DNA of 64,000 bases from Heterohyrax brucei (lineage: Eukaryota > Chordata > Mammalia > Hyracoidea > Procaviidae). Positions 11,066 through 22,920 of the stretch are shown here, piece after piece. The stretch is from positions 52,016,333 through 52,080,332 of the forward strand of contig CM053141.1 in assembly GCA_028571685.1 (NCBI GenBank), written 5' to 3'. The notes below the pieces were generated by a model, which searched no databases, was not told where the DNA came from, and saw only the letters and a program-made list of their open reading frames with translations. Made by a program: the position numbers and the translations under genes. How positions within the stretch are numbered: position 1 is the stretch's first letter; each line of letters begins with the position of its first letter.

Positions 11066-11649
11066 AGAGGCCAGAATAGTCGAAGTCCATGGGTCATGAT
11101 AGAGCTTCTCCTGATCCACATTGCTGTAGGGGATGGCAAACCCAAACCCAAGATCGGCAGGTCACAAAGCGGGGCTCTTGTTCACAGGCTACAAGACTGG
11201 TAGGCAAGTCCACAGGTAAGTTGCTATCACAAGTCCCAAGAACTAGAGTTAAGATAAATGAGAGCTAGCTGCAGAATTCAGAATGAACGAAAGCCCATAA
11301 ATTTTGTCAGAATGTCCACTTTAATGCAGGCCAAAAGCCTAAGGAAACTCTCTTTCAAATGACTGGCTACTCCGAGTAGATCCCATCATGCAGGTGGTAA
11401 CATTACATCAAATTTCATCATGGAGGTGATCACAACATCATATGACTGCCAAACCTCTGAGAATCGTGACTCAGCCAAGTTGACACATAACCTTAATAAT
11501 CACAGACCACTCCTTGTCAACTTGGAAACTGTAAGCATCTCCTTAAACCATACATAATCTCTGAATAAACATTATTACAAAGTCATACTTGAGCCTAAAA
11601 TGGTACAACAAACACACATGCAACAGAATATGCATTAGCCCAGCTTACG

Positions 11650-12300
11650 TCTCATATGTGTGAAGAGAACAAAATGCATAATGCACACAAAGGAGAAATA
11701 CTTATAATTACAATTACAACCCTCTTTTCTGCAACTAGTCTCCTGGTCATAATTGATACTTGGAACTACATTCTGCCACCATTAATTCTGTATTTCCTTG
11801 CCGTCAGTGAGCACCTCAACTGGTCGTGGTTCTTTGCCTGGTAGAGTGACCCAAATTTTCATTCCTGAAGGATCTGTGTTATTAGTAGTCATAGGGGATT
11901 AGGTTGCTGCAGTTCTCTATTGACTTTAATCACAAGGTGTGGCAGCACTGAGAGATGCCCTGAGTGATCCTCTATATTTCAAACGTACTCTTCTTTACTT
12001 ACATTGCTAGTATCAATATGAATCCCTCCTGGTAATCAGAATGAACAACACCAGCTAGTATGGTAACTTCCTTCTTTGTTGATTCAGATCAAAAGCAGCA
12101 CAAAGTAGTTAGGTAGCATTCTTAGCTTCCAGTTCAATGTAATCAGTGTTGTGTCTCCTGGTGGGGGCATTCCTTCCTTTGAAACTAAGACCTCTAGACC
12201 TGCAAAGCATAAAGTTGCCTGGAAAGGAAGGGAAAATCTTGCAAGAGAGTTACTAGGGGTATTAGTAAGTGGTGCCACTCCAACTTACATCACTTGACTC
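11650..12300 (-). pseudogene. ERV-L dUTPase-like remnant
   Basis: Minus-strand segments such as PPPGDTTLITLNWKLR (about 12100-12170) and a stretch near 11820-11880 encoding PSGMKIWVTLPGKEPRP are characteristic of the C-terminal dUTPase of ERV-L pol. Fossil, frame not maintained. Confidence 0.75.
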
Positions 12301-12379
12301 CTGGACCCGTGAGTCCTAGCTATGGGAGAAACAGTGCCATATACTGGATGCTGTTTTAGAACATTGTTCTAACCCTGGA

Positions 12380-13072
12380 AGGTATTGCCACCTCAATGGC
12401 AGCCTAATTGTGTCTTCAGAAAGTCATTCCACTGTTCAATCAAACCAGCTGCTTCAGGATGATAGGGAAAGTAGTACGGACAGTGTTCCATGAGTATGGG
12501 CCCATTACTACAATTCATTTGCTGTGAAGTGAGTCCCTTGATCTCATGTGATGTTGTGTGGGATACCACAACAGTGAAAAGGGCATTCAGTAAGTCCAAG
12601 AATGATAGTTTTGGCAGAAGTATTGCATGCAGGGTAGGCAAATCCAAATCAAGTGCGTCTGTTCAATAATAACAAACTGCTGCCTTTTCCACGGTGAAAG
12701 TGGCCAAATATGATCAATTTGCCACCACGTTGCTGGCTGATCACCTCAGGGAACAGTGCCATGTTGGGTACTCAATGTTGGTCTCTCCCACTGGCAGATT
12801 GGACACTCAGCAGTGGCTATAGACAAGTCAGCTTTGGTGAATGCAAGTTCATATTACTAAGCCTATGCATAACTTCTATCCCTGCCACCATTGCTAATTT
12901 GTACACTAGCCCATTGGACAATGATGGGAATATCTGAGGAAAGAAGATGAGTGGTTTCTATAGTACACGTCATCATATCTACTTGATTCTTAGACTCCTC
13001 CATTGCTGAGGCTCCCCTTTGATGAGCCTTCACATGAGGCACAAATACCTTCACTTCTACGGCCCATTCCAA
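12380..13072 (-). pseudogene. ERV-L integrase remnant
   Basis: Segments YHPEAAGLIEQWNDFLKTQL (integrase C-terminal part) and, closer to RNase H, VPHVKAHQRGASA and VQISNGGRDRSYA match ERV-L pol as I know it. Fossil, broken. Confidence 0.8.
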
Positions 13073-14737
13073 AGAAGTCTATTCATATATCTCTTTCCTA
13101 TGCTGCTTGTCTCCAATTTTTCCAGCACTTTTATTCCAAGTACCTGTTCATTCTGCCAAACCATTGGCCATAGCTCGTACATCACTATAGAATTACACAT
13201 CTGGCTGTATCTCCTTCTAAGCAAAGTGAACAACCAGATACACTGCTCAAAGTTCAGCCCAGTGAGAGAATTTCCCTCTACCACTGTCCTTCAGGGAGGT
13301 CCCAGAAAAAGACTGTAGTGATGCTGCTGTCCACTTTTCAATGATGCCTGTATATCATACAGAACCATCCATATACCAGCTATAGTAAAGTGATTATAAA
13401 AAACTCCCCATTAGACCATAGATGCAGACTTGAAGATGGAAGGCAATGTGACAGGAGAAGAGACAATGGGCATTTGGGCCACTTTCTTTTGCAACTTACT
13501 TGTGCCTTCAGGTTCTGATCCACCCAATCTTGGGTATACCATTGCCATTTAATGAAGGTGTGGTGCTGTGCATTTCCAATTTTATGGCTCTATGGCTTCC
13601 ACTTGGCTTTCCTTATCATGATAACTCTTTCTCCATTTGTCAGGGATGCAGGGTGAGGGTTCTACCAGTTGCTGAGAGTATCTATTCTAATTATCCATTC
13701 TGGAAGTGGGGAAATCATCACAGGATGGGTTGGAGACCCACTGGAACTACTGAGAAGGACGTGAACCAAGACTCCACTGATAACCTGACCTCCATATGCT
13801 CCCACTCAGACTAGTAGGCAACAGCAATATTTTGGGTCTCCTGGAATTAGTGTCAATTCAAAACTAGTAACAAGAAATTCTCAGAAAGTCTGATTATTTC
13901 CTTTCTCCACTGAACAGTTACTCTTTTAAAAGGCCATAGATCCCTTTGGGGAAGCTGGGCGAATGTTTAACCCTGTAAGTTTTCAGCAGCGTACTGGCAT
14001 CCTTCTTCAAGGGGATCCAGCCTCCTCTTCATTCAAGGGGTTCTGGGTCTTTAAATTCACTCAAGTCTGTGTATTGATTGAGGGACCAAGACTATCTATT
14101 CTGGTAACTGAGTTCGATCGCTGTTCACTAGATCTAGAATTCATCAGCTTATACAAATCAAGTATATATTCAGTAGATTTTTTTTTATCTATTTTACTCC
14201 TAGAAACGCCGTGACTAAGTAGCTAACACCACAAATCCATATATGTAAGACTTCTGATTGCTACTTTGATTCTGCTATCCATTTTTGTAGCCACGTCCAC
14301 CTTGTCTTTGTAATTGAGTGCCAGCAATTGGACACTACCACCATGTGATCTAATCAACCCCATTGTGGTTAGGTGTCTTAATTCAGTTAGGGGAGTTCCA
14401 ACTGTTAAATTTGACTTACCTAAAATAACTATCACAGCAGTGTTCAAGGATGTTGGCACTCCTTTCACAATTGTGCTCCTCAATGTTGTGGTAGAACGTG
14501 TATCCTCTGGAGATTTTATGTAGATCTGTGGGTCTAACCTGATAAATCCAATCTAGCTTGTCAATTTCCCTAAGCTTTTGGAGATCTTCTTCTACGTAGG
14601 CCAAGGCAGGGTTGGCACTTCAGCTTGATTTAGTGTAAGCCACCATGCAATCTTTACTTCAGTGACTCAGCCAAATAAGCTATTAGATCCTTTCCTAACT
14701 TCCCAAGCTGAAACTCTGAATGAAGAATCTGTACTTA
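13073..14737 (-). pseudogene. ERV-L RNase H / RT-protease region remnant
   Basis: Near 13090-13230 the minus strand carries an RNase H-like run (YELWPMVWQNE ... IGKRYMNRLLWNG). Further upstream in element sense, around 14223-14600, are protease/RT-side pieces I can place only by order (for example VQLLALNYKDKVDVATK). Decayed throughout. Confidence 0.6.
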
Positions 14738-14882
14738 AAGCCAGCCACTGCTGTTGAGTTGATTCCTACCTATAGCAACATTATACGTCAGAGTAGAGTT
14801 TCCAAGCAGCACTGGTAGATTTGAACTGCTGACCTCTTGGTTAGCAGACGTAGTGCTTAACTACTATGCCACCAAGGTTTTT
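14738..14882 (-). repeat. AfroSINE inserted in the ERV-L internal region
   Basis: Flanked by GAATCTGTACTTA (14725-14737) and GAATCTGTGCTTA (14883-14895), a 12/13 target-site duplication. Confidence 0.92.
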
Positions 14883-14905
14883 GAATCTGTGCTTAGTGGG
14901 CACAT

Positions 14906-14955
14906 ATCAATAAACTTACGATTAATCAATAAACTTACGATTAATCAATAAACTT
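14906..14955 (+). repeat. Minisatellite, 19-base unit x 2.6
   Basis: ATCAATAAACTTACGATTA at 14906-14924 and 14925-14943, with a partial third unit to 14955. The two full units are identical, so this is a recent local expansion. Confidence 0.95.
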
Positions 14956-15444
14956 TATGTTCTTTGCAGCGTATCTCACCTCCTTAATAGCCATTCCTAC
15001 ACATATTCCCCAGGTTTCTGTTTGTACATATTAGAAAAGTCAATCAGTCAGTTCTTTTGGAATGTAGAATACCTCCTCATGGGTCACACATTGTACTTCA
15101 CCTTCTGGAGATCAATGGGACTTGAGTTATAGGTCTTACAACCCAAAATCCAGGAAGGGGAAATGTTTTGAAAACATTCAGCAATCTCTGTAAAGTATCT
15201 GCCTTGGGTGATGCCTCAGGCAATGATGCAAACAAACGCTCTTTAGACACAGTTGGGTTAATCTCACTAGATAGGGGATAGAAGGAATAATGGTTTTCCC
15301 GGAAGGATAGTTTAGCAGGAAAACAAGGAGTAATATTTTCAGATGGGTGTGAGAGGGCTGGTTTTGTTTGCAGAAGTGATTCAGTGGAATTTAGGGCCTC
15401 AGTGTCTCTGGCTACCTGATTATCTGCCCATCTGTTTCCATTCC
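14956..15444 (-). pseudogene. ERV-L gag-side remnant
   Basis: A minus-strand open stretch of about 130 codons (15098-15496) includes ATWNGNRWADNQVARDTEAL. By position, between pol and the primer-binding site, it belongs to the gag/pro side. Not identified by motif. Confidence 0.4.
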
Positions 15445-15459
15445 AAGTTGCAGGACCCC

Positions 15460-17230
15460 GTTTCTTGGTGGAGTCAAAATGGTGGACTAAATACACGTCT
15501 CCTTAAATCCCTCTGGAAACCAAGACCTGAACTGATAATTAAATGGGGCCTTCTGGACACCTAGTGAGCCATAGGACACAGCACAGGGCTGTTAATTTGG
15601 CCTTAATACCTCTCAGCAGGAAACTTTCTCTCTTTCACTAAGCCCTGCTCTTGGTGAGTGCTGGCTTTCATGGACCTAGGCTAACTTGCCATTTTAACCT
15701 TTTTTTCTCTGTCTTGGCTGGTGGGCAGAGCTGGGCCTTGACTGGTGGCTAGCCTCAGATGCACTGCTGGTGGGATCAGTGGGCAAGATTGCCATATTTT
15801 GGGAGCCTAGCTTTGGACTCTGTGCATCTCACCCTCCCTTTACACCTCTGTCATTGACTAGCCTGTATGAGGCAGGAGGGGAGCTTGTGTGGGATGCCAT
15901 CTTGTTCCACTAGGAGGTGGATATATCCATACAGAGGCCTCAGAGGACCTAATTCCTAGGCTGGGAGGCAGCACCTGTCCAGAGGAGAGTGTTTTTCCAG
16001 CAGTAAAGCAGTATTATACACAGTGTCACCTACAGCTGGGGCCTGACAGCAGAGGCCAGCAGGACAGTAGCCTTTCTGTATTTTGAACTAGTTTATAACA
16101 TCTCAGGTTGGATATAGAGGTGCTTACTTTGCCAGCTGGGAAGGGGGACTCGTGTACCTGAAAATCTGACTGACTTTGGAAGTTCTCAAATACCCTTTTA
16201 CCTTTCATTTTAAGAGGGCCTAGAGAGACAACTGCAGTCCATCCTCACAGCATCTCTCCCAGCCTCTATTGACTCATATGATGCCCCAAAAGCAACAAAC
16301 TCTGGGGAAAAGTATAACCAAGAAATCACCCATGGCTTCAAAATCCCCCAAAAGAAACAACCAAAGAACTTCCCAGATGAAGAAACCTTTCTGAAACTAT
16401 CAGAAGGTGAATACAAAAAAATTATATAGAGAGCCCTCTAAGACTTTATACAAAATGCTGAAGAGCAAAACAAGAAATTAAGCAACGTGTTTGATCTGAT
16501 AGAACACCAGTACTCTCAAATCCTGCAGATCAAGAACAAAATCAAAGACATAGAAACTTCAATTCAAAGCCAAGAAAACAGAATGGAACAAACAGAAAAG
16601 AGAATTTCTGATTTGGAAGATACAGCTACTTACTCCAGCATCTATGAGGAGAAATCAGAAAAAAGAAACAAGAAAAATGAAGGAGGATTAAGAAGTATGT
16701 GACACTCTATCTATGAACAAGAACAATCTATGATAAATTGGGATTCCTGAACATGGCAAGAAACCTGAAAACACAGAGAGTATCGTTGCTGAGCTGCTGA
16801 CAGAAAACTTCCCACAAATTACAGGAGGAGAATATAGATATTCAAGATGCATATCAAACATCACCCAATATAGAGTTCAAAAGAAAGAATCCAAGACATA
16901 TTATAATCAAGCTTGACAAAAAGAAACATAAGCAGAAACTCTCAAAGGCAGCAAGACTCAAAGCAAAGCTAACACTCACAGGGAAACCCTGTAGGCTTTT
17001 GTCGGATTTCTCAGCAGAAACAATGCTGGCATGGAGACAGTGGCATGACACATTCAAAGCCTTCGAGGAGTAGAACTTCAAACCAAGAATTATATATCAT
17101 GCAAAACTATCTTTCAAATAGATGAAAATGAAATTAAGACATTCACAGAGAAATAAAAACTCAGAGACTTTGTAAGAACCAAACTAAAGCTCTAAGAAAT
17201 ACTGAAAGAATCTCTTAGCTTAGAAGAACC
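15460..17230 (+). mobile_element. Half-L1 (HAL1-like) LINE: L1 5' UTR plus ORF1 only
   Basis: Begins GTTTCTTGGTGGAGTCAAAATGG, the usual L1 5' UTR start with a decayed GTCAAGATGGCGG. ORF1 follows: a coiled-coil region (about 16487-16702: NKIKDIETSIQSQ, EQTEKRISDLED), then the RRM/C-terminal part (RHIIIKL, AARLKAKLTL, LLSDFSAETMLAWRQWHDTF, RIIYHAKLSF). It stops about where L1 ORF1 ends, with no ORF2. AAGTTGCAGGACCCC (15445-15459) and AAATTTCAGGACCCC (17231-17245) form a 13/15 target-site duplication, so the ends are real. Several stops interrupt it; no poly(A) tail is visible. Confidence 0.82.
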
Positions 17231-17245
17231 AAATTTCAGGACCCC

Positions 17246-17762
17246 ATTCCTTCGCAACAATGTCCTCATTTTACTTCAGACACCTCTCAAGATTCACGAC
17301 TGAGTTGGCATTATATTTCTGCCATCCTTAGACCAAGGTTTTGGATTTGGTTTTTGGCAATATCAGCTCTGTTGCTACAAGAAATAGGCCTTATTTTCAA
17401 GACACAGGTGGACACTTTGAAGTCATTTGTGAGGCACTTGAGAACTGACTCTGAATCCCTGAGCCCATCAGTTTATTTCAACACTTTGCTAGTGAAAGTA
17501 GGACCAGCCAACCAGCCTTCTTGTAGTTTTCATTATGACAAAATTGTGGAAAGGTATCACATGCGGAATCATTCAGATTCTCCTCTTTAACCAATATCTG
17601 ATCTATTGGAGATGATATTTTACGTATATGTACTGCCAACTCACACCATGGATTAGCAGTAATTTCTCTGCTACTGGAAACAGAGTCATCAACATCTTTA
17701 AGACGAAGCAGACTTGATAATCAATTTAGACATTTCATGCTTGCAGTTTGGTTTTTCTAGGA
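17246..17762 (-). pseudogene. ERV-L leader/gag start remnant
   Basis: Lies between the half-L1 and the primer-binding site, so by position it is the leader and start of gag. No motif recognised. Confidence 0.45.
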
Positions 17763-17777
17763 CCACTCTTGGTACCA
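17763..17777 (-). other. ERV-L primer-binding site, tRNA-Leu type
   Basis: Minus strand TGGTACCAAGAGTGG lies two bases after the 5' LTR and differs at one base from the complement of the tRNA-Leu(TAA) 3' end (TGGTACCAGGAGTGG). Leu priming is what gives ERV-L its name. Confidence 0.85.
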
Positions 17778-17779
17778 AA

Positions 17780-18289
17780 TGTCTCACACTGGGTTCTCTA
17801 GAAAAGCAAAACCAATAAAGTATAAAAACATGTAGAGAAATACGCTCATATCGAGGAAACAGAATGTACAGTTATAAAGACTGGAATAATCCAAGTCCAT
17901 GGGCTGGAAGAGTGGCATCTCTGATTCACACAGCTGTAGTGGCTGATGAACACATGAACAATAGATCAGAAGGCAAGGCTGTTGCTCACAGGCTATGAAG
18001 ACTAAGGGATACCAAGACTGGTAGTTAAGACTGCAGGTAAGCTGCCAGCTCAAGTCCCAAGAACCAGATGTCAGATGAACGGAAACCAGTTGCACGAACC
18101 AGAGCAAGCAAAAGCCCATGAGCCTTCCCAGAATGTCCACTTGTATAATGCAGACCACACTCCCAAATAAATTTACCTTCATCTGACTGGCTATATTAAA
18201 TCTCCTCATGAAAATGATCATATCATATGACTGCCAAACTACTCAGAATCATGGCACAGCCAAGATGGCACACAGCATTAGCCATCACA
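17780..18289 (-). mobile_element. 5' LTR of the ERV-L provirus
   Basis: About 510 bases, beginning on the minus strand TGTGATGGCTAATGCTG and ending GAACCCAGTGTGAGACA. Aligns throughout with the two arms of the 3' LTR at 10002-10103 and 11066-11504. Uninterrupted. Confidence 0.85.
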
Positions 18290-18796
18290 GTACCCTATTC
18301 AACCTTGCTTCTTATCAAGGTACTCATGTTATAACAAAACAGTAGATGTTCATCAGACTCTTCTGTCGTAGCACATACTTCATCATCCAGGGGACTGCAG
18401 ATAAACCATCATTATAGAATTATGAAACAGTCTATTAAAGTCTCAGTTGCAATGCCAGTTGACAGACAACTGGCTTGCAAGGATGGGCTGATCCTAGAAG
18501 AGGTGTTATATACACTGAACTGGGAATCAGGTGGGAAGCTAATATGATATTGCCCACAGGACAAACATAAGAATCTTTGATCTAGATTATGGGATTTGGA
18601 GTATTGCCTTTATTCATTGTCCCCTGACCTTGAGATTCTAGGCTCTGCAGAATTAGTACACAAGAGAAGATCTACAGCAATATTCCATTGAACTACAGGA
18701 TGAAAAAATGCTACATGGTCTTTTAAGGGTCTGCAGGCCACTGGACAAATAGTTAGAAAATGAAAAAGGCAGTCACATATTTAGTTGGAGTAATTA
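18290..18796 (+). mobile_element. ERV-L pol fragment, opposite orientation
   Basis: About 18430-18530 (AGTTGCAATGCCAGTTGACA, GGATGGGCTGATCC, GTGTTATATACACTGAAC) aligns with the end of ERV-L integrase on the plus strand, whereas the neighbouring provirus reads on the minus strand. It is therefore a separate, older or rearranged copy. Fossil fragment. Confidence 0.55.
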
Positions 18797-18955
18797 ATTT
18801 TGGGAACCTTGGTGCCACGGTACTTAAGAGCTTGGCTACTAACCAAAGATCAGGAGTTTGAATCCACCAGCTACATCCTAAAACCCGATGGGGGCAGTTC
18901 TATTCTGTCCTATGTGGTCTGTATGAGTCAAAATCAAGTCGTGAGTGATCAGTAA
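18797..18955 (+). repeat. AfroSINE copy
   Basis: Head GGTGCCACGGTACTTAAGAG, body GGGGGCAGTTCTATTCTGTC, tail GTATGAGTCAAAATCAAGTC. Diverged. Confidence 0.85.
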
Positions 18956-19119
18956 ATTAAGCTTGATTCTTGAGGGGAGCTATAATTGTTATTTGTGAGA
19001 ACAATGGAAAGAACCCTGGGAATCTCCTTGAATGGGTTTTAATTCTGACAAGTCCTGTTGTAAAAATTAATGATGGTCAGAGAAAGCTCTTGTAGGTAGG
19101 CTATCATGGACATTTACCT

Positions 19120-21140
19120 GCCAGTACCAAAGACTGGCAATTGGAATGTGAAAGTTGGAAACAAATAAGAAGGATTGTGAGCTGGAAAATATGATCTTGG
19201 TGATAGAAATTATGTCTGAGTCACATGATAGAATTTTGCAAGATCAACAACTTCTTCGTTGTAGATACCTTTCTACAACAGTGTAAACAGTGACTATATC
19301 TGAGGACCTCACTGGATGGAAAACAGAAATCAAATTAATTATATCTGTGGAAGGAGACAATGGAAAAACTCAATATTGTCAGTAAGAACAAAGTCAGTGC
19401 CAACTATTGGAAGACCATCAATTGCTTATATATGGAAGTTCAAGTTGAAACTGAAGAAAATTAGAATAACTCCAGAAAAGCCAAAGTATGACCGTAAGTA
19501 TAGTCCACTTGAATTTAGAGACCTTCACAAGAGTAGATTTGATTCATTGAACATTAGTGATCAAAGACCAGAAGAGTTGTTTAAAGACATCACACATGAA
19601 GAAAGCAAGAGGTCATTAAAAAGACAAAAAAGAAAGAAAAGATCAAAATAGATGTCAGAAGAGACTCTGAAGCTTGTTGTTGAACATAAAGGAAGAAATG
19701 ATGAAGTAAATGAGCTAAATAGAAGACTTCAAAGGGCTCCTCAAGAAGATACAGTATTATAACACCAAGTGCAAAGAGCCGGAGATACATAACCAAAAGC
19801 AAAGCACACACTTGGTATTCTCAAGCTAAAAGAACAGAAAAGAAAAATGTAAGCTGTGCGTTGCAACCCATACTGAAGGAAGAAATCCTAAGTACACAGA
19901 AAACCTTAATAACAAACAAGCCACCAAGAACTGATGGAGCATCAATTGAGATGTTTCAACAAAGGGATAATAGAGGTGCTTCCTTATTTATGCCTGGAAA
20001 TTTGAAAGACAGCTACTTGGCCAACTGACTGGATGAGATCCATATTTATATCCATTTCAATGAAAGGTGATCCAATGGAATGAAGAAATTATCAGATATT
20101 ATCACTAATACCAAATATAAACACAAGTAAAATTTTCCTGAAAATCATTCAAAAGTGGTTGCTTCAGTATATCTACAGGGAACTGGTAGAAATTCAAGCT
20201 GAATTCTGTAGAGAACACAAACAGGGGTTTTATTGCTGATGTCAAATGGATCCGGGCTAAAAGTAGAAAATACCATAAAGATGTTAACTTGTGTTTTATT
20301 GACTATGCAAGTCATTCAGTGTGTGGGTTATAGCAAATTGTGAATAACATTGTAAAGAATGGGAATTCCAAAACACTTCATTGTGCTCATAACGAACCTG
20401 TACTTAGACCAAGAAGCAGTCACTTGAACAGAACAAAGAGATACTGAGTGATTTAAAGTCAAGAAATGTATGTGGTGCATCATGTTTGTTTCCTTCTAGC
20501 ATGCTTATTCAATCTGTATGCTTAGCAAATAATCCAAGAAACTGGACTATATGAAGAACAGGGCAGCAAGACCAGAGGAACAACCTGTGTGACATGCAAA
20601 AAAACACAACCTTGCTTGCTGAAAAGAGGATTTGAAGCACTTACTAATGAAGATCAAAGACTACAGCCTTCAGTGTGGATTACATTGAAAAAAAGAAAAA
20701 GAAAAAATCCTCGCAACTGTACCAATAAGCAACAGAAGAGTAAATGGAGAAAAGATTTAGTTGTCAAAGATTTCATTTTACTTGGATCCACAATCAATAC
20801 TCATGAAAGCAGCAATCAGGAAACCAAATTGGGCAAATCTGCTGCGAAAGGTCTCTAAAGTTTTAAAAAGCAAAGAAGACACATTTAAGGACTAAAGCGC
20901 AAATGACTCAAGTCATGGTATTTTCAATTCCCTCATAAGCATATGGATGCTTGAAAGTGAGCAAGGAAGAGAGAAGGATAACTGATGCCTTTGAATTATG
21001 GTATTGACAAACAATGTGGACTATACCATGAACTACCACAACAAACAAGTCTGTCCTGGAAGGAGTGTAGTCAGAGTACTCCTTGAAAGCAAGGATGAGG
21101 AGATTTTGTCTTACACTTTGCGCATGTTGTCAGGAGACAA
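19120..21140 (+). mobile_element. RTE-type LINE, long defective copy
   Basis: The best RTE copy here. It enters in the endonuclease (ACTGGCAATTGGAATGTGAAA, the TGDWNAKVG block), passes NQINYICGRRQWK (19316-19651), the Lys-rich linker, the RT (TTGACTATGCAAG near 20300 for FIDYAKA; a decayed YADDTTLL near 20590-20625 whose Asp pair is lost), DFILLGSTINTHES (about 20775) and C-terminal pieces to CATGTTGTCAGGAG, where it stops before the 3' end. Both ends are truncated. Multiple stops and frame changes; not active. Confidence 0.88.
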
Positions 21141-21518
21141 TGCTTTAAGAGTTGACCTCAAACAACCGGCACAACTGCTATGGTCTTCAAACTGCAGCAT
21201 CTATGTCTTAGTGTTGGCAGTAGTTTCCTCCCTAGACAAAGCAGACACTACAGTTTGGTACATGTTTCCTGGATACTTATCTTTGAGCCTTTGTAACAGT
21301 TTCACAAGCTCCACAATAAGTATATAATTTACTTATTTACTGCTTAAGTCTTACACATTTTCTTCTGTGATTTATATATGAAAAACCCAAGATATAATTT
21401 AATTCACATGAAGTAGAACAGACAAAATTTAATCAGCTGAATTGGAGTTACGACCAAATGTATATTTTGCCTTGTTAGTCCTAAAAAATATAATAACTAT
21501 ATAGACCTAATGCTTTGA
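21141..21518. other. Intergenic, no feature seen
   Basis: Follows the truncated RTE; no family recognised. Confidence 0.5.
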
Positions 21519-21603
21519 CAAAAACCAAACCCACTGCCATTGAGTCAACTCTGATTTATAGCGACTGCATATGACAGAGAAGAACTATCCTATTAAGTTT
21601 TCA
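21519..21603 (-). repeat. AfroSINE tail fragment
   Basis: Antisense tail and body only (AACCAAACCCACTGCCATTG); abuts the next SINE in the opposite orientation. Confidence 0.85.
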
Positions 21604-21752
21604 AGACCCTGGTGAGTAGTAGTTAAGAGCCACAGTTGTTCACCAAAAGGCTGGCATCCACCAGATATTCCGAGGAAACTTTATGAGACGGGTCTACTTT
21701 GTTCCACAGGGTCACTATGAGTCAGAACTGACTCAACGACAACAAGTTTGGT
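21604..21752 (+). repeat. AfroSINE copy, inverted next to the preceding one
   Basis: Head GTAGTAGTTAAGAGCCACAG to tail GTCAGAACTGACTCAACGAC. Confidence 0.88.
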
Positions 21753-22920
21753 TTAACATTTTGACAAAATAGAATATAATTTAGGGGGAAAAAACAAATA
21801 ATATGTCAACATTCTAAAATGTCAAGGGTATTTGGATTATAAAAGTTCTTGCTAAAAATCTTGATTCTCATCCTACCTAAAAATTAGAATATGAAAACAT
21901 ACTAAAAATCTTGACCAGTATTTGCAAACACTACAAGTTTCATAGACATTACATAATATAAAAGGGATACCTCAGTAAAAAATTTGAAACATGCAGCTAT
22001 CATCATGATTAAATAGATTATTTTATTACTTGTTAAAAGTTTTAATGTATGCTCTGCTTTCTTAGTTTGTAAAAGTAAAAATAAAATAAAGCTAAGTATT
22101 TTCCAAAAGTATTTGACCATTAAATGTTTATTTCATCAACAGTTAGCAAGCAAGTGTTCCCCTAAATTCTCTGGTCAATATTAGCATAGGTCATTTATGA
22201 TTTAACATTTTAGCACTATTGCATCAGGATTTTAGTAGCACGTGACAAAAAGTTATACATAAAAGTGTAACTCGAACTGGCTTAGATAATAAAGAGAATT
22301 TTGACAATAGGAAAGACTCAAAGCTAGTTCAACTCAGATGTTTAGTGATGAAACAAGATAAATGGTTTTTTCCTCTCTGTACCTCCACTCTACCTTGTTA
22401 AGTGTTTTATTCCATAGCTTCAAATCTCATGTCATCACAAGACAACTGTTAATTCTTAGTAGCACATGCTTCCTCTACATGTTCACTAAAAAAGAGTTTT
22501 TTTTCCCCCTAAAAAAACTGAATGAAAATTCTGTACTTTCTTCTGATTTGATTAGCTGAAGGTACATGCTTCCTCCATCACCAAGAATTAGACATGGGAT
22601 CATACACCCAAATGGCACGGCTGAGAAATCTCTCGTCTGGTTAGGAGTGTGTATCTGGGTAAAGAGCATCGAATTCTTGGGAAGCTATCAACAATACCCA
22701 CTTACACATATTTCCATTGCAATAAACTTTTCAGTTAATACACTGCTAGTACACCCATCAGGGAAGAAGTCTGGAGCCCTCAGCTTACGCTGACCTGACA
22801 AGTTGAGGTCACCTTCAGCTAGATAGTCTTGAATTACACATGTACCTACATGTTCCCTTCCAAAGTTGTTTAAGCAACTTTCAGAAACACTCACGTATGT
22901 ATACGTTTGTGTCCTTATCA
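21753..22920. other. AT-rich intergenic, no feature seen
   Basis: Short open frames only, none resembling a known protein; no repeat named. Confidence 0.55.

Larger units (their letters stand above)
10002..11504 (-). mobile_element. 3' LTR of the ERV-L provirus, split by nested LTRs
   Basis: Arms at 10002-10103 (TGTCTTAGGTTGAGTTCTCT) and about 11066-11504 (GTCGAAGTCCATGGG ... AATAATCACA) together equal the 5' LTR. The gap is filled by a MaLR-like LTR that itself holds a class I LTR. Confidence 0.85.
10002..18289 (-). mobile_element. ERV-L provirus, near full length, decayed (fossil)
   Basis: Two related LTRs in the same orientation bracket 6.3 kb of internal sequence read on the minus strand: primer-binding site next to the 5' LTR, gag-like then pol-like remnants, and a dUTPase remnant before the 3' LTR, as in mammalian ERV-L. 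It contains later insertions: two nested LTRs, a SINE and a half-L1. Flanks GTATA (left) and GTACC (right) may be an eroded 5-base duplication. No env seen, as expected for ERV-L. No reading frame is whole; it is broken in many places. Confidence 0.88.
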
